Positions 7,607-16,514 are shown, counted from the first letter of the stretch. The stretch is 64,000 nt of DNA from Sulfitobacter sp. M39 (GCF_021735935.1 NZ_WMDZ01000001.1:1116001-1180000); one strand, 5' to 3'. A program made the numbers and translations. The notes: generated from the sequence alone by a model not told the origin.

Positions 7607-10033
7607 TTAGAACTTCATGCTGACAGAGATGGACGCAGAGCGGCCCGGTGCCACATAAACGAAGGGCGTGCCGGAGCGGTACAGCGCGTCATAGTAGGTT
7701 TCGTCCAGCACGTTATCGATACGGAAGTTGACCGAGGCATCATCCGTGATGTGGTAATCTGCCATCAGGTCAAAGCGCCAGTAGCTGGGCAGCTTGTTGC
7801 CGTTGGTGGCCGCGAATGTGCCGCCCTGAACGCTGCCGCGCCATGTTGCTTGGCCGCCAAAGCTCCACTGGTCGTTATAGTCGTAACGGGCCAGTACGTT
7901 GAACTGCTCGTGCGCGATATTCGCGAACTCTTCGCCAACGTTGTCGGGGTTGCTGCTTTTCAGCACTTCGCTGTCCATCAGGGTCGCACCGCCGAACAGG
8001 CTCAGCTTTTCGGTGATGTTGCCGCCAAAGCCCAGTTCGATCCCGCGGACGCGGTATTCGCCGGTCGCGGTGGTCACAACAGGTGCGCCGCGGCCGCCTG
8101 TGCTTTCACGGGCATTGTCCTTGGTGGTCTGGAACAGCGCAGCGGTGGCGGTTAGGTTGCCGAACTGCCATTTGGTGCCCAGTTCAATCGCGGTGTTTTC
8201 TTCAGGCTCCAGCAGCAGGTTCGAGGAATCGATCCCGTTGTAGCTGCCGCCGCCTGCGTCCAGTTCATCCCCGACGGGGTTGGTGGAGGTGGCATAGGAC
8301 AGATAGATCGACCCGTTGTCGCGGGGTTTCCAGACAACACCGGCATTCCAGTTGAACATGGTGTCATCGCGCGACAGCGTATCGGCACCGGCTTCCGTGG
8401 TGGTCCGGCTGACGCTGTAGTCATCCAGACGGGCACCAAGGTTCAACTGCCACTGCGGGTTAAAGGTGATCGTGTCGTTCAGATACAGCGACCGTGTGGT
8501 GACATCGGTCAGCGTCGCATCGGCGCTGCGGACAGGTGTCGCTGTGGAACAGCCGCTGACATCGGGGTTGTAGATCGCGACAGAGCACCCTTCGAGACGG
8601 TCCTCGGCAGTGCCGCCCCCCACTTCGGAGGATAGGCCGACATAGCCGCGCTGGCTGATCTCTTCACGCGACAGCGCGAAGCCCGCGATCATGTCATGGC
8701 GCGCCGACCCGGTGTTGAAGCCAAAGGAAAGCTCGCTGGTGTTCGACGCCACCTCGTTGACCTGATACCGGCTTTTGGGGGAGGCCGTCAGCGTCCAGTT
8801 CTGCGGATCGGCACCCGAGGTGTCAGGGCGTTCAGGCGCCGACACGATATAGTCGTTCTCGGTCCGGCTGAGACGGGAGCGGTTGGTGAAGGTCATGCCC
8901 GGTGTGATTTCAAAGGTGGCGCCGAAAGTGGCAACGCTTTGTGTCGCATCGTGGAAATCGCGGTCTGGGTTGCCGTAGAAGGTGTCACGGTCCAGCGTCG
9001 GACGGCCTGCCGCGGATTCGGTGAAGGGTACGCCGTTGGTGCCATCCCATGGCACACCCCAGTCTGGCATCTGTTTCATCTGGAGCTGGTAGGCTTCGAA
9101 ATCCAGTGTCAGACGGTCGGTCGCTTCGTATTCGGCTGCAATGGACAGACCCAGACGGTCGTCTTTGCTACCGTCGCGGCCGGCAACGTCACTGACTTGG
9201 GCGACGGCACCGATGCGGGTCTTGAAGCGGTCGTTCCAGACCTTGTTCCAGTCGACTTCCTGACGCGCCAGATCGGCGGTGCCAAAGGTCGTGGTGGTTT
9301 TGACGAAGTCCGTGTCCTGCGCCTTTTTGGTCACCAGATTGACCGCGCCGCCGGTGGTCGAACGCCCTCCGATAGAACCCGATGGGCCTTTGGTGATCTC
9401 GACCTGTTCGGCCATGAATGTCTCGCGCACGGCGACACCGGAATCACGCACGCCGTCGATGAAGACGTCGTTGGAGGACCGGAAGCCGCGGATGAACAGA
9501 ACGTCGCCGAATGCGTTGCCGCCTTCGCCGGTGCCCAATGTGATGCCGGGGGTGGTGCGGGCGAGTTCACGCACCGATGTCGCGTTCTTGTCGCGCAGCA
9601 CTTCCTGGGTGACTGCGGTGACGGTGCGCGGTGTATCGACCAGCGGTTGCGTCAGCAGCGAGTTGCCCGATTGGACGGCCTGATATCCGGCTTCGGGGTT
9701 GGCGTAGGGGGACAAGCCGTTTTCGCCAGCGACGGGCGCGGCGGGGGCGGCAGCAACGGGGGCCTCGGCCACGACGGGTGCAGGGGCGGGTGCTGGTGTC
9801 GCGCGGGGGGCAGGGGCCGCCGCGGCGCGTTTCTTGGCGGGTTGTGGCTTGGGCTTGGCGGCCTGCGGCTCGGAGGTTTCAACCTCGATCCCGGGAAGCA
9901 GCAGCGGCTCGTCGCTGGATTGCGCATAAAGTGCTGCAGGAGACGTTGCGCCGATGGCGGCGGCCGTCATCATGCCGATGCTGCGGCTGGCCGTGTGGCC
10001 ACGCAAGCTGTGTGGTGTTTTCGTCTGAGTCAT
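7607..10033 (-). CDS. TonB-dependent siderophore receptor (Fiu/catecholate type)
   Basis: Outer-membrane beta-barrel importer for ferric siderophores. From ATG 10033 the protein has 808 residues: a long signal peptide ending near AALYAQ, a TonB-box-like segment (LLLPGIEVE), an Ala/Pro/Lys-rich linker of about 60 residues, the plug domain ([57 protein letters not shown]) and a barrel ending in the terminal Phe typical of outer-membrane proteins (ISVSMKF). I prefer ATG 10033 over the upstream ATG at 10054 because a GAGG ribosome site lies just before it. The low-complexity linker between TonB box and plug is unusual. Substrate is most likely a catecholate or similar ferric chelate, by similarity to Fiu-like receptors. 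Confidence 0.92.
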   Translation of the reverse strand: MTQTKTPHSLRGHTASRSIGMMTAAAIGATSPAALYAQSSDEPLLLPGIEVETSEPQAAKPKPQPAKKRAAAAPAPRATPAPAPAPVVAEAPVAAAPAAPVAGENGLSPYANPEAGYQAVQSGNSLLTQPLVDTPRTVTAVTQEVLRDKNATSVRELARTTPGITLGTGEGGNAFGDVLFIRGFRSSNDVFIDGVRDSGVAVRETFMAEQVEITKGPSGSIGGRSTTGGAVNLVTKKAQDTDFVKTTTTFGTADLARQEVDWNKVWNDRFKTRIGAVAQVSDVAGRDGSKDDRLGLSIAAEYEATDRLTLDFEAYQLQMKQMPDWGVPWDGTNGVPFTESAAGRPTLDRDTFYGNPDRDFHDATQSVATFGATFEITPGMTFTNRSRLSRTENDYIVSAPERPDTSGADPQNWTLTASPKSRYQVNEVASNTSELSFGFNTGSARHDMIAGFALSREEISQRGYVGLSSEVGGGTAEDRLEGCSVAIYNPDVSGCSTATPVRSADATLTDVTTRSLYLNDTITFNPQWQLNLGARLDDYSVSRTTTEAGADTLSRDDTMFNWNAGVVWKPRDNGSIYLSYATSTNPVGDELDAGGGSYNGIDSSNLLLEPEENTAIELGTKWQFGNLTATAALFQTTKDNARESTGGRGAPVVTTATGEYRVRGIELGFGGNITEKLSLFGGATLMDSEVLKSSNPDNVGEEFANIAHEQFNVLARYDYNDQWSFGGQATWRGSVQGGTFAATNGNKLPSYWRFDLMADYHITDDASVNFRIDNVLDETYYDALYRSGTPFVYVAPGRSASISVSMKF

Positions 10034-10200
10034 AGTGCCCTCGTCATTGCCCATTCGGGCTGTTTTTAGGGGGCTGGTCTGGACGATTGGCTACCTATTC
10101 ACGGGCGGGTTACTAAGGCTGATAAAAACAATCAAGTATTAAACTTCGGCAACCTTACAAAAATTTCAATGGGTTGTAGCGTTGCACATAAGGCGCCGAT

Positions 10201-10219
10201 CGGGCGTGTGAAGCGCCCG
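10201..10219 (-). terminator. Short hairpin directly behind the hemP-partner gene
   Basis: CGGGCG at 10201-10206 and CGCCCG at 10214-10219 form a 6-bp stem with a 7-base loop immediately after the stop codon at 10220-10222. No T-run follows on the minus strand, so termination is only a possibility. Confidence 0.3.
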
Positions 10220-10696
10220 TTAATGCAGCGTCGGTGCTGCTTCCATTTGCGCGACCTCGCTAGGAGCGCTCAGGCGCATCCGTTTAAGCGCAAGCCCGAA
10301 ATCCGCCGCGAGTGATGCCACCAGCGGGGCCATATCGGGGCGCACAAGCAGCGTGGCGATCAGCATCGCGTCTTCGCGCTGCCCGTCTGTTGCCGTGGCG
10401 ATGAAGTTCGCAAAGCAGGATTCGTCCGATCCCAGACATTTGCACGTGACCGAATGGCGCATCAAAGGCCGCCGCCCGAACCGTGCACAAAGCGAGCATA
10501 GCTGTTCAAACGTAGCGAGCGCCTTGCTCCCGTTGGTGTGGCCGAGGACGCTGGCAAAATCGCTGCTGACTTTTTCCTGCGCATCAGGCCCGTCACACCA
10601 CATCCGCAGATAGATGACCGACGCGGCCTGAAGGCTGTCTAGCTCTGTGATGAACCCTACCGGGGCACCGCCGGGGTGCTGATGTGCGTCATTCAT
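10220..10696 (-). CDS. Uncharacterised cysteine-containing protein coupled to hemP
   Basis: 158-residue soluble-looking protein that I do not recognise. It has no signal peptide or membrane helix. A central stretch carries five cysteines (CSLC near residue 69, then TCKCLGSDESC about residues 84-94), spaced as CxxC...CxCx6C. That could bind a metal, heme or an Fe-S cluster. The helical C-terminal half (FIATATDGQREDAMLIATLLV) is hydrophobic but broken by charges. Its ATG overlaps the hemP stop as ATGA, so the two are translationally coupled. This places it in heme or iron metabolism by context only. Confidence 0.72.
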   Translation of the reverse strand: MNDAHQHPGGAPVGFITELDSLQAASVIYLRMWCDGPDAQEKVSSDFASVLGHTNGSKALATFEQLCSLCARFGRRPLMRHSVTCKCLGSDESCFANFIATATDGQREDAMLIATLLVRPDMAPLVASLAADFGLALKRMRLSAPSEVAQMEAAPTLH

Positions 10697-10857
10697 TTGG
10701 TCAGGATCAATTTGCCAGCGCGTGTGATTCGCAGGGTGTAGGTCTGGGTATCCAGCACGATTTGGGCCAGATCTCCGCCTTCAGTCAGGTCGCGGGCAGA
10801 GTAGGTCGGCAGCGCGTTCATCGGGGCTTGGGTCTTTGGGGGGGCATGAAATGTCAT
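10693..10857 (-). CDS. hemP: HemP hemin uptake protein
   Basis: 54-residue member of the HemP/HmuP family, small proteins associated with heme-uptake genes and in some bacteria needed for expression of the heme receptor. The C-terminal half carries the family signature: DLAQIVLDTQTYTLRITRAG followed by KLILTK at the very end. The N-terminal 20 residues are variable, as in relatives. It overlaps the next gene by 3 bases (ATGA). No heme receptor or hmu transport genes are in the window, so hemP is separated here from its usual partners. The promoter region upstream carries a palindrome over the -35 area, consistent with iron control. Confidence 0.9.
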   Translation of the reverse strand: MTFHAPPKTQAPMNALPTYSARDLTEGGDLAQIVLDTQTYTLRITRAGKLILTK

Positions 10858-11059
10858 AGGGCTGCTCTATCAATGGTCATGGAAAAAGAACGTTGCACGC
10901 GGCACTGATCACCAGACAGCCCTGCGGCTTGGTCCTGACGGTGAACGGCAGTCTGCGTTCTGGGGAATGGTCTCATCGTGGGACTCCTCACATCACATGT
11001 GTCGGGCGTCCCCGTGATCATGGGCGGGGTGGCTAGACGTTCCCACAAACCTGATTGAA

Positions 11060-11095
11060 ATTATAGGGTATGTCAATCCGACAGTTTTAGTCGGA
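11060..11095 (-). promoter_or_regulatory. hemP promoter with palindromic operator
   Basis: On the minus strand a TATAAT -10 box lies at 11065-11060. A palindrome TCCGAC-N7-GTCGGA occupies 11077-11095, over the expected -35 position. The arrangement fits control by an iron-responsive regulator, and the form resembles the Rhodobacterales iron motif attributed to IscR, as I recall it. The 357-base gap 10858-11214 also holds the two hairpins listed next and otherwise nothing recognised. Confidence 0.55.
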
Positions 11096-11099
11096 ATAC

Positions 11100-11134
11100 T
11101 TTGCGCGATTTTTTGTGTGTCTGTATCGCGCAAA
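11100..11134. repeat. Perfect 10-bp inverted repeat
   Basis: TTTGCGCGAT (11100-11109) and ATCGCGCAAA (11125-11134) are exact inverted repeats around a 15-base T-rich loop. They lie between the hemP promoter and the BCCT terminator. The repeat could be a second termination hairpin for plus- or minus-strand transcripts, or an operator; no T-run follows the stem. Confidence 0.5.
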
Positions 11135-11137
11135 TGA

Positions 11138-11170
11138 ATACCCCCCGCTGCACGGGGCGGCGGGGGGTAT
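11138..11170 (-). terminator. Terminator of the BCCT transporter gene
   Basis: An 11-bp perfect stem (ATACCCCCCGC 11138-11148 with GCGGGGGGTAT 11160-11170) and an 11-base loop stand 45 bases behind the BCCT stop codon. A short T-containing stretch follows on the minus strand. It is probably intrinsic. Confidence 0.65.
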
Positions 11171-11214
11171 CAGGTGCTTTGACTGGCAAAGCACAAACGT
11201 CGGTTATTGCGGTG

Positions 11215-12858
11215 TTATTGCGTCTTCATTTCGGCGCGCAGGCCGCGGAAGATTGCGTAGCACAGGAACAGCAGCACCACAGTAAAGGGCAATCCGGTAG
11301 AGATAACCATCGACTGAAGCGACTTGAGCCCGCCCGCAGACAGCAGCAACACGATCGCTACGGCACCTTCGAAGATGCACCAGAACACGCGCTGTGGCGC
11401 AGGTGCGTCGACCTTGCCGCCTGCCGTGATCGTATCGATCACCAGCGAGCCGGAGTCAGACGAGGTCACGAAGAACACGATGACCAAGACGATCCCGATC
11501 AGCGATGTGATCCCGGCAAGCGGCAGCGCATCCAGCATGGCGAACAGCTGGCGTGGCAGCTCGGCTTCTTGCGCGGCGGTGTAGCCGTCGCTGATCACCT
11601 GATCGATTGCCATGCCCCCAAAGACGCTCATCCACAGGACGCAGACCACGCTTGGGATCAGCAGGACGCAGGTCAGGAATTCGCGGACCGAACGGCCACG
11701 GCTGACGCGGGCGATGAACATGCCGACGAAAGGTGACCAGCTGATCCACCATGCCCAGTAGAACGACGTCCAGCCTTGCATAAAGTTCACGTCTTCACGG
11801 CCAACGGGGTTGGACAGGGCCGGCAGGTATTCACCATAGGCCAGCAGGGACGATCCAAAGGTCGACAAGATTGCCCATGTCGGTCCGACCAGCAGCACAA
11901 ACGCCAGCAGCAGGAACGCCAGACCCATGTTGATCTCTGACAGGACTTTGACGCCGCCATCAAGGCCGCGCAGGACGGACACGGTCGCCACCGCGGTGAT
12001 GCCGGTGATCAGCAGAACCTGAGTTGTTGGGCCAACCGCCAGACCAAAGAGCTCGTTCAAGCCCGCGTTGGCTTGCGTGGCCCCCAGACCAAGCGATGTC
12101 GCCAGACCAAAGAGCGTTGCAAATACGGCGAGAATGTCGATCACGTGACCGGGCCAGCCCCAGACGCGTTCCCCCAGGATCGGGTAAAAGGCAGAGCGGA
12201 TGGTTAGGGGAAGACCCTTGTTATAGCTGAACAGCGCCAGCGCCAGACCAACAACGGCATAGATCGCCCAAGGGTGCAGGCCCCAGTGGTAGATCGTGGC
12301 CGCCATCCCCAGACGAACCGCTTCGGCTTGATCGCCCGCGGCCGCGCCCAAAGGTGCCCAATCGGTGCGCAGACCGTCTTCGCCAACAGCAGTGCCACCC
12401 ATGGAGCTCGAGAAATGCGATAGCGGTTCAGAGACGCCATAGAACATCAGACCGATGCCCATGCCCGCCGCGAACAGCATCGAGAACCATCCAAGGTAGG
12501 TATAGTCAGGGCTTGCTTCGGCCCCGCCAAGGCGCACACGGCCCAAAGGCGTGATGATCAGCAGCAGGCAGAACAGCACAAAGATGTTGCCGGCAGAGAT
12601 AAAGAACCAGTCAAAGCCCTTTGTCACCGACGAGAACAGCCATGTGAATAGCGCGCCAGAGTGTTCGGGCAGCGCGAGGGTGTAGAATACAAAGGCAACA
12701 ATACACACACCCGAGATCGCGAAGACCGGGTTGTGAATGTCGAAGCCGAAGGGCCCCACGCTGCCTTCTTTGTTGTCTTGGCCGATCTCGTAATCCGTGT
12801 CGATTACGGCAGCGGCCCCGTCGGGTGTCGGGATACCCGGCGACGTTTCATCTGTCAT
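11215..12858 (-). CDS. BCCT-family betaine/choline/carnitine transporter
   Basis: Secondary transporter of quaternary-ammonium or sulfonium compounds (betaine, choline, carnitine, possibly DMSP), driven by sodium or protons. The 547-residue protein has about twelve hydrophobic helices. The substrate-site signature WAWWISWSPFVGMFIARVSRGR spans about residues 365-386. The glycine-rich AAGMGIGLMFYGVSEPLSHF motif on an early helix resembles the GMG motif of Na+-coupled betaine carriers. The family is often osmoregulated. No catabolic genes are attached, so import for osmoprotection or nutrition cannot be separated. It ends in a strong hairpin at 11138-11170. Confidence 0.93.
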   Translation of the reverse strand: MTDETSPGIPTPDGAAAVIDTDYEIGQDNKEGSVGPFGFDIHNPVFAISGVCIVAFVFYTLALPEHSGALFTWLFSSVTKGFDWFFISAGNIFVLFCLLLIITPLGRVRLGGAEASPDYTYLGWFSMLFAAGMGIGLMFYGVSEPLSHFSSSMGGTAVGEDGLRTDWAPLGAAAGDQAEAVRLGMAATIYHWGLHPWAIYAVVGLALALFSYNKGLPLTIRSAFYPILGERVWGWPGHVIDILAVFATLFGLATSLGLGATQANAGLNELFGLAVGPTTQVLLITGITAVATVSVLRGLDGGVKVLSEINMGLAFLLLAFVLLVGPTWAILSTFGSSLLAYGEYLPALSNPVGREDVNFMQGWTSFYWAWWISWSPFVGMFIARVSRGRSVREFLTCVLLIPSVVCVLWMSVFGGMAIDQVISDGYTAAQEAELPRQLFAMLDALPLAGITSLIGIVLVIVFFVTSSDSGSLVIDTITAGGKVDAPAPQRVFWCIFEGAVAIVLLLSAGGLKSLQSMVISTGLPFTVVLLFLCYAIFRGLRAEMKTQ

Positions 12859-12956
12859 TAGATGCTCTCCATTTTATGTATTTGCGACTAATCATAGCGC
12901 AACTCCGACAAAACGACCACCGCTGCGCGGGAATTAAGTAAATGAATATCATGGCT

Positions 12957-13013
12957 TAGCCCCCGGAAGCGGGCTTGACGCCCCGTTTGCGGGGCGCGGG
13001 CTATGCGTTTTTT
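12957..13013 (+). terminator. Orphan hairpin with T6 tail (possible small-RNA terminator)
   Basis: TAGCCC (12957-12962) pairs with GGGCTA (12998-13003) around an inner stem CGCCCCG-TTTG-CGGGGCG (12979-12996). A TGCG and six T (13008-13013) follow. It reads as an intrinsic terminator on the plus strand, although no plus-strand gene lies upstream of it in the 12859-13254 gap. A short RNA starting after 12860 is one explanation. The rest of the gap (13014-13254) is GC-rich, with no promoter or gene I can support. Confidence 0.45.
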
Positions 13014-13254
13014 CCGTGGTTTACCGCGAATCCCCTCTTTGGATTCGGGTGAAACACCGGGGCGGATCCGCGTGCCGCACTGCCCAAGCCCGTCTGAACG
13101 GAGGGGGCAACCGCACCGCGGGATAGCGCCCTATCCCAAAAGATATGCCGCCCTATCCGTCCATGGCTCCGACCCACCTGCTTGCGCAAATGAAAGCGCG
13201 GGCGTCTGCGGTCACCATGGTCCCATGACAAATTTTTTCATCATGGGGGATGAT

Positions 13255-13986
13255 ATGAAAGTTACTTGCACACTACCAATTATCGCAACCGCGGCACTTC
13301 TGGCCGCTACCACTGTCAGCGCCGAAGGGTTCAGCCTGTCCGGTGCGCGCTCTGCCATGCAAAGCGACATCTCGTTCAACGTTATGCAATCCGCAGGGCA
13401 GGGGCAGATCAAGCTGCGCCATAAGGTCCAGCCCAAAGCGCAGGTCCGGTCCAAGACCGTGAGCAGCCGCAGCCGGTCCTTCCAAGAGCTAAGCGGGGTC
13501 AGCACTGCCGCGGACCTCAAAAGCCTCATCGCTTGGGCCGAGGCGGGTCCGAAGGGCTATGACGCCGTGCAATACGGGGCCAAACGGCTGCCGCCACAGC
13601 GTCCGACACAAATGACCATCGGAGAGATCTACCGCTGGATCGACCGCACGCCGGGCCAACCGCATGCCATCGGTCGATACCAGTTCATTCCATCCACGCT
13701 GCGCAGTCTGGTGCGACAGGCGGGCCTGAGCAAGAATGACCGCTTTACCTCGGCGGTGCAGGACGGGCTGGCAGATATCCTTTTGGTCGATGCGGGGTTT
13801 AATGCGTTCAAGAAGGGCAAGATCAGCCGCCACCGCTTTATGGAAAACCTCGCACGTATCTGGGCCGGTTTCCCGACCTCTAACGGGCGGTCCTATTATC
13901 ACGGCTATGCAGGCAACAAGGCTGTCATCTCGTGGAACGAGTTCGACGCCGTGATGAAGAAGATTTTCGCAACCAAACGCGGCTGA
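13255..13986 (+). CDS. Secreted lysozyme-like glycoside hydrolase
   Basis: 243-residue exported protein with a clear signal peptide (MKVTCTLPIIATAALLAATTVSA), a basic low-complexity segment (about residues 55-80) and a C-terminal domain resembling phage-lambda-type lysozyme (GH104-like). Visible marks are AWAEAGPKGYDAVQYG with a candidate catalytic Glu, IGEIYRWIDRTPGQPHAIGRYQFIPSTL, and AVQDGLADILLV. The likely role is periplasmic peptidoglycan cleavage during growth or remodelling. ATG 13255 is preceded by GGGGGA at a good distance; an in-frame ATG at 13225 would spoil the signal peptide. There is no phage context, so this looks like a cellular enzyme. Family call is moderate. Confidence 0.75.
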   Translation: MKVTCTLPIIATAALLAATTVSAEGFSLSGARSAMQSDISFNVMQSAGQGQIKLRHKVQPKAQVRSKTVSSRSRSFQELSGVSTAADLKSLIAWAEAGPKGYDAVQYGAKRLPPQRPTQMTIGEIYRWIDRTPGQPHAIGRYQFIPSTLRSLVRQAGLSKNDRFTSAVQDGLADILLVDAGFNAFKKGKISRHRFMENLARIWAGFPTSNGRSYYHGYAGNKAVISWNEFDAVMKKIFATKRG

Positions 13987-13999
13987 TCCCCGCGTTAGG

Positions 14000-14195
14000 G
14001 CTTGTTCCGGGCGGACAGCCGTGGCCCAATGGCCGGGTCTGGTGTCCGCCTCGCGGAAGAATCGGGAAGCTGGTGAAACTCCGGCACGTGCCCAACGCTG
14101 TAATGGGGATGGTTTGCGCATAGGCCACTGGAATATTCCGGGAAGGCGCGCGGACCAAACGACCCTAAGTCAGAAGACCGGCCAGACAGTACAGC
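14000..14195 (+). promoter_or_regulatory. Cobalamin (B12) riboswitch upstream of bluB
   Basis: The conserved core GGGAAGCTGGTGAAACTCCG (about 14064-14083), continuing through the CACG-CCC-ACGCTGTAA segment to about 14103, and the B12 box AGTCAGAAGACCGGCC (14168-14183) are unmistakable. An upstream GGCGGACA/TGTCCGCC helix (about 14012-14049) pairs perfectly. Outer ends are approximate. Cobalamin binding should repress bluB. Confidence 0.93.
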
Positions 14196-14247
14196 TTGCC
14201 CCGCATGGACAGCGGGATTGGCGCATAAACGTATTGTTGGGGACTGA

Positions 14248-14931
<684 letters not shown>

Positions 14932-14940
14932 GCGGTTCCT

Positions 14941-14980
14941 CGTCGTTCGCGACGTCACCTCCCGCAGTGCGGGTATTTTG
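14941..14980 (+). terminator. Hairpins behind bluB
   Basis: CGTCG-TTCG-CGACG (14941-14954) and CCCGC-AGT-GCGGG (14961-14973) followed by TATTTTG form two short stems just after the bluB stop. They probably terminate bluB before the stress-type promoter at 14991. Confidence 0.5.
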
Positions 14981-14990
14981 TATCATCAGC

Positions 14991-15015
14991 GGAACCATGC
15001 CGGTTCCCTGACGTT
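14991..15015 (+). promoter_or_regulatory. EcfG-type promoter candidate before the 24-residue peptide gene
   Basis: GGAAC at 14991-14995 and CGTT at 15012-15015 are separated by 16 bases. The start codon of the small peptide gene is 56 bases downstream. It is the same pattern as at 1928 and 55856. Confidence 0.5.
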
Positions 15016-15070
15016 GCCTTTGTGAAGCCGACGCATACCGCGTGCGGCACGCATAGAGGAGTTCTTCCAA

Positions 15071-15145
15071 ATGGGCGGTATCATTTATCTCGTAGGTCTT
15101 GTGGTCGTGGTCATGGCGGTATTGTCGCTGATCGGTCTTGCGTAA
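15071..15145 (+). CDS. 24-residue single-helix membrane peptide
   Basis: A tiny gene encoding 24 residues: MGGIIYLVGLVVVVMAVLSL then IGLA. Almost the entire peptide is one hydrophobic helix. AGAGGAG (about 15055-15061) stands 9 bases before the ATG, a strong ribosome site, and a promoter candidate lies at 14991. Similar short GGxIYLVGLVVVV peptides occur in roseobacter genomes as far as I recall, without assigned function. It lies 23 bases before the 332-residue membrane protein gene and is probably co-transcribed. Possibilities are a small regulator of a membrane complex or a membrane-stress peptide; neither is demonstrated. Confidence 0.72.
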   Translation: MGGIIYLVGLVVVVMAVLSLIGLA

Positions 15146-15168
15146 ACTAACGCCGGGGAGGCATTTAC

Positions 15169-16167
15169 ATGAACACGACACTCACTGAAAAAACTGCCGA
15201 TGGATCCTATGTCGACTGGCCCGCAATTTTCGCGGGTACCGTTGTGGCTGTGGCAATCGGGCTCTTGCTGACCGCCTTCGGCGCGGCGCTTGGCTTGTCG
15301 TCGATCACGCTGGACGGAACCGACAATTCATCGACGCTTGAACTGGTGCTGACCGCGCTGTGGATGGTGATCACGCTGGTCGCGTCCTATCTGGCCGGTG
15401 GCTATATCGCGGGCCGCATGCGCCGCCGCGTCGAAAGCGCCACGGATGACGAAGTGACCGCACGTGACGGGATCAACGGTTTGGTTGTTTGGGGCCTCGG
15501 GTCTGTGATCACCGCCGTGATGCTATCAAGCGCGCTGAGCTTTGCAGCTAATACCGCGGGCAATGTTGCTGCGGGTGCAGGCAAAGCAGCTGGTACGGTC
15601 GTCGAGGCTGCGGGCTCTGCCGTTGGGGGTGCTGCCTCCGGTCTGGCCGATGCGGCGGGTGCTGCTATCCCGGATGAGGCCAAGAATGATCCGACAGATT
15701 ACCTGTCGAACCAGCTTTTGCGCCCCAATCAGGTTGACCCGGTCACCGCCGATCCCGAGCAATTGGCAGAGCAGACCGCCAGCATCGTCGCGAATATCTA
15801 CCGCACGGGTGAGGTGAGCGAGGAAGACCGGACCTATCTTGCCGGTGCTGTTGCCGCACGCACCGATCTGACCCAGGCTCAGGCGAAAGAGCGCGTGGAC
15901 CAGATCGTGACCCAAGCGCAGGAAGCACGTCAGGAAGTCGAAGACGCTGTTGCCGCTGCCAAGGCCGAGGCTGAACAAGCTGCGGCAGAGGCGAAAGAAG
16001 CAGCGGTTGAGGCTGCGCAAACCGCGCGCAACGCCGGTATCCTGACCGCCTTTGTGCTGGCCGCCGCGTCACTGATTGCCGGTGTGGCATCTGTTGCAGG
16101 GTCGGTCCACGGGGGGCGCCACCGCGATCAGGGCCGTCTGTTTGCCGGTCTGACATACCGCGGCTAA
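15169..16167 (+). CDS. Membrane protein with Ala-rich coiled-coil domain, unknown function
   Basis: 332-residue protein with helices at about residues 18-45, 60-85 and 100-130, a Gly/Ala-rich segment (about 125-165), an acidic middle part, a heptad-rich Ala/Glu/Gln coiled coil (about 240-285, with QEVEDAVAAAKAEAEQAAAE), and a last helix (about 288-312). GGGGAGG precedes the ATG. It shares a promoter candidate with the 24-residue peptide gene and ends at a strong terminator. I cannot assign a family. The layout suggests an envelope protein in which the coiled coil is a soluble loop between membrane anchors. Confidence 0.75.
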   Translation: MNTTLTEKTADGSYVDWPAIFAGTVVAVAIGLLLTAFGAALGLSSITLDGTDNSSTLELVLTALWMVITLVASYLAGGYIAGRMRRRVESATDDEVTARDGINGLVVWGLGSVITAVMLSSALSFAANTAGNVAAGAGKAAGTVVEAAGSAVGGAASGLADAAGAAIPDEAKNDPTDYLSNQLLRPNQVDPVTADPEQLAEQTASIVANIYRTGEVSEEDRTYLAGAVAARTDLTQAQAKERVDQIVTQAQEARQEVEDAVAAAKAEAEQAAAEAKEAAVEAAQTARNAGILTAFVLAAASLIAGVASVAGSVHGGRHRDQGRLFAGLTYRG

Positions 16168-16186
16168 ATTGCTTCACGTGAAAATC

Positions 16187-16223
16187 AAAACCCCGGCGGC
16201 GCAAGCGGTCGGGGTTTTCTTAT
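16187..16223 (+). terminator. Intrinsic terminator after the coiled-coil membrane protein
   Basis: AAAACCCCG (16187-16195) pairs with CGGGGTTTT (16210-16218), followed by CTTATTT. It is a classic bidirectional-looking terminator 20 bases after the stop. Confidence 0.85.
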
Positions 16224-16355
16224 TTAATCGTGATTCGGGATGTTCCGGTGCGGAGGGCGCGACGACGACCTCAGGCGCATCCATGGCACATGCCAAAACC
16301 GCAACGCCAAATAAATAAGGCATCAGGGCAAAGCGATATGTTTAAAGGGGGGATC

Positions 16356-16430
16356 TGGTGCTGAAGGGGAGGATTGAACTCCCGACCTCGTCATTACCAA
16401 TGACGCGCTCTACCACTGAGCTACTCCAGC
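16356..16430 (-). tRNA. tRNA-Thr (GGT anticodon)
   Basis: On the minus strand a complete cloverleaf is seen. The acceptor GCTGGAG/CTTCAGC has one G-T pair, the D arm contains AGCTCAGTGGTAGAGC, the anticodon stem CGTCA/TGACG encloses the loop TTGGTAA, and the T arm contains GGGAGTTCAATCCTCCC. The genome-encoded CCA is at 16358-16356. Anticodon GGT reads ACC/ACT threonine codons. Confidence 0.97.
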
Positions 16431-16514
16431 ACTGTGGGCGGGTGATTAGACCCATTCGCAATATGGTGCAAGCGTAATCTGGACCATATCGGTCCGCTGC
16501 GCTAGACAATCGAC

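Noticed and set aside
8696..10069. 457-codon open frame on the plus strand opposite the siderophore receptor
   Set aside because: Glycine/arginine-rich translation of receptor sequence; no ribosome site or domain.
11071..11076. TTGACA on the minus strand as the -35 box of hemP
   Set aside because: It lies only 5 bases before the TATAAT, too close to act as a -35 with that box.
13001..13231. Possible 76-codon gene on the minus strand before the lysozyme-like gene
   Set aside because: Arg/Gly/His-rich sequence without a start signal; it overlaps the orphan hairpin region.
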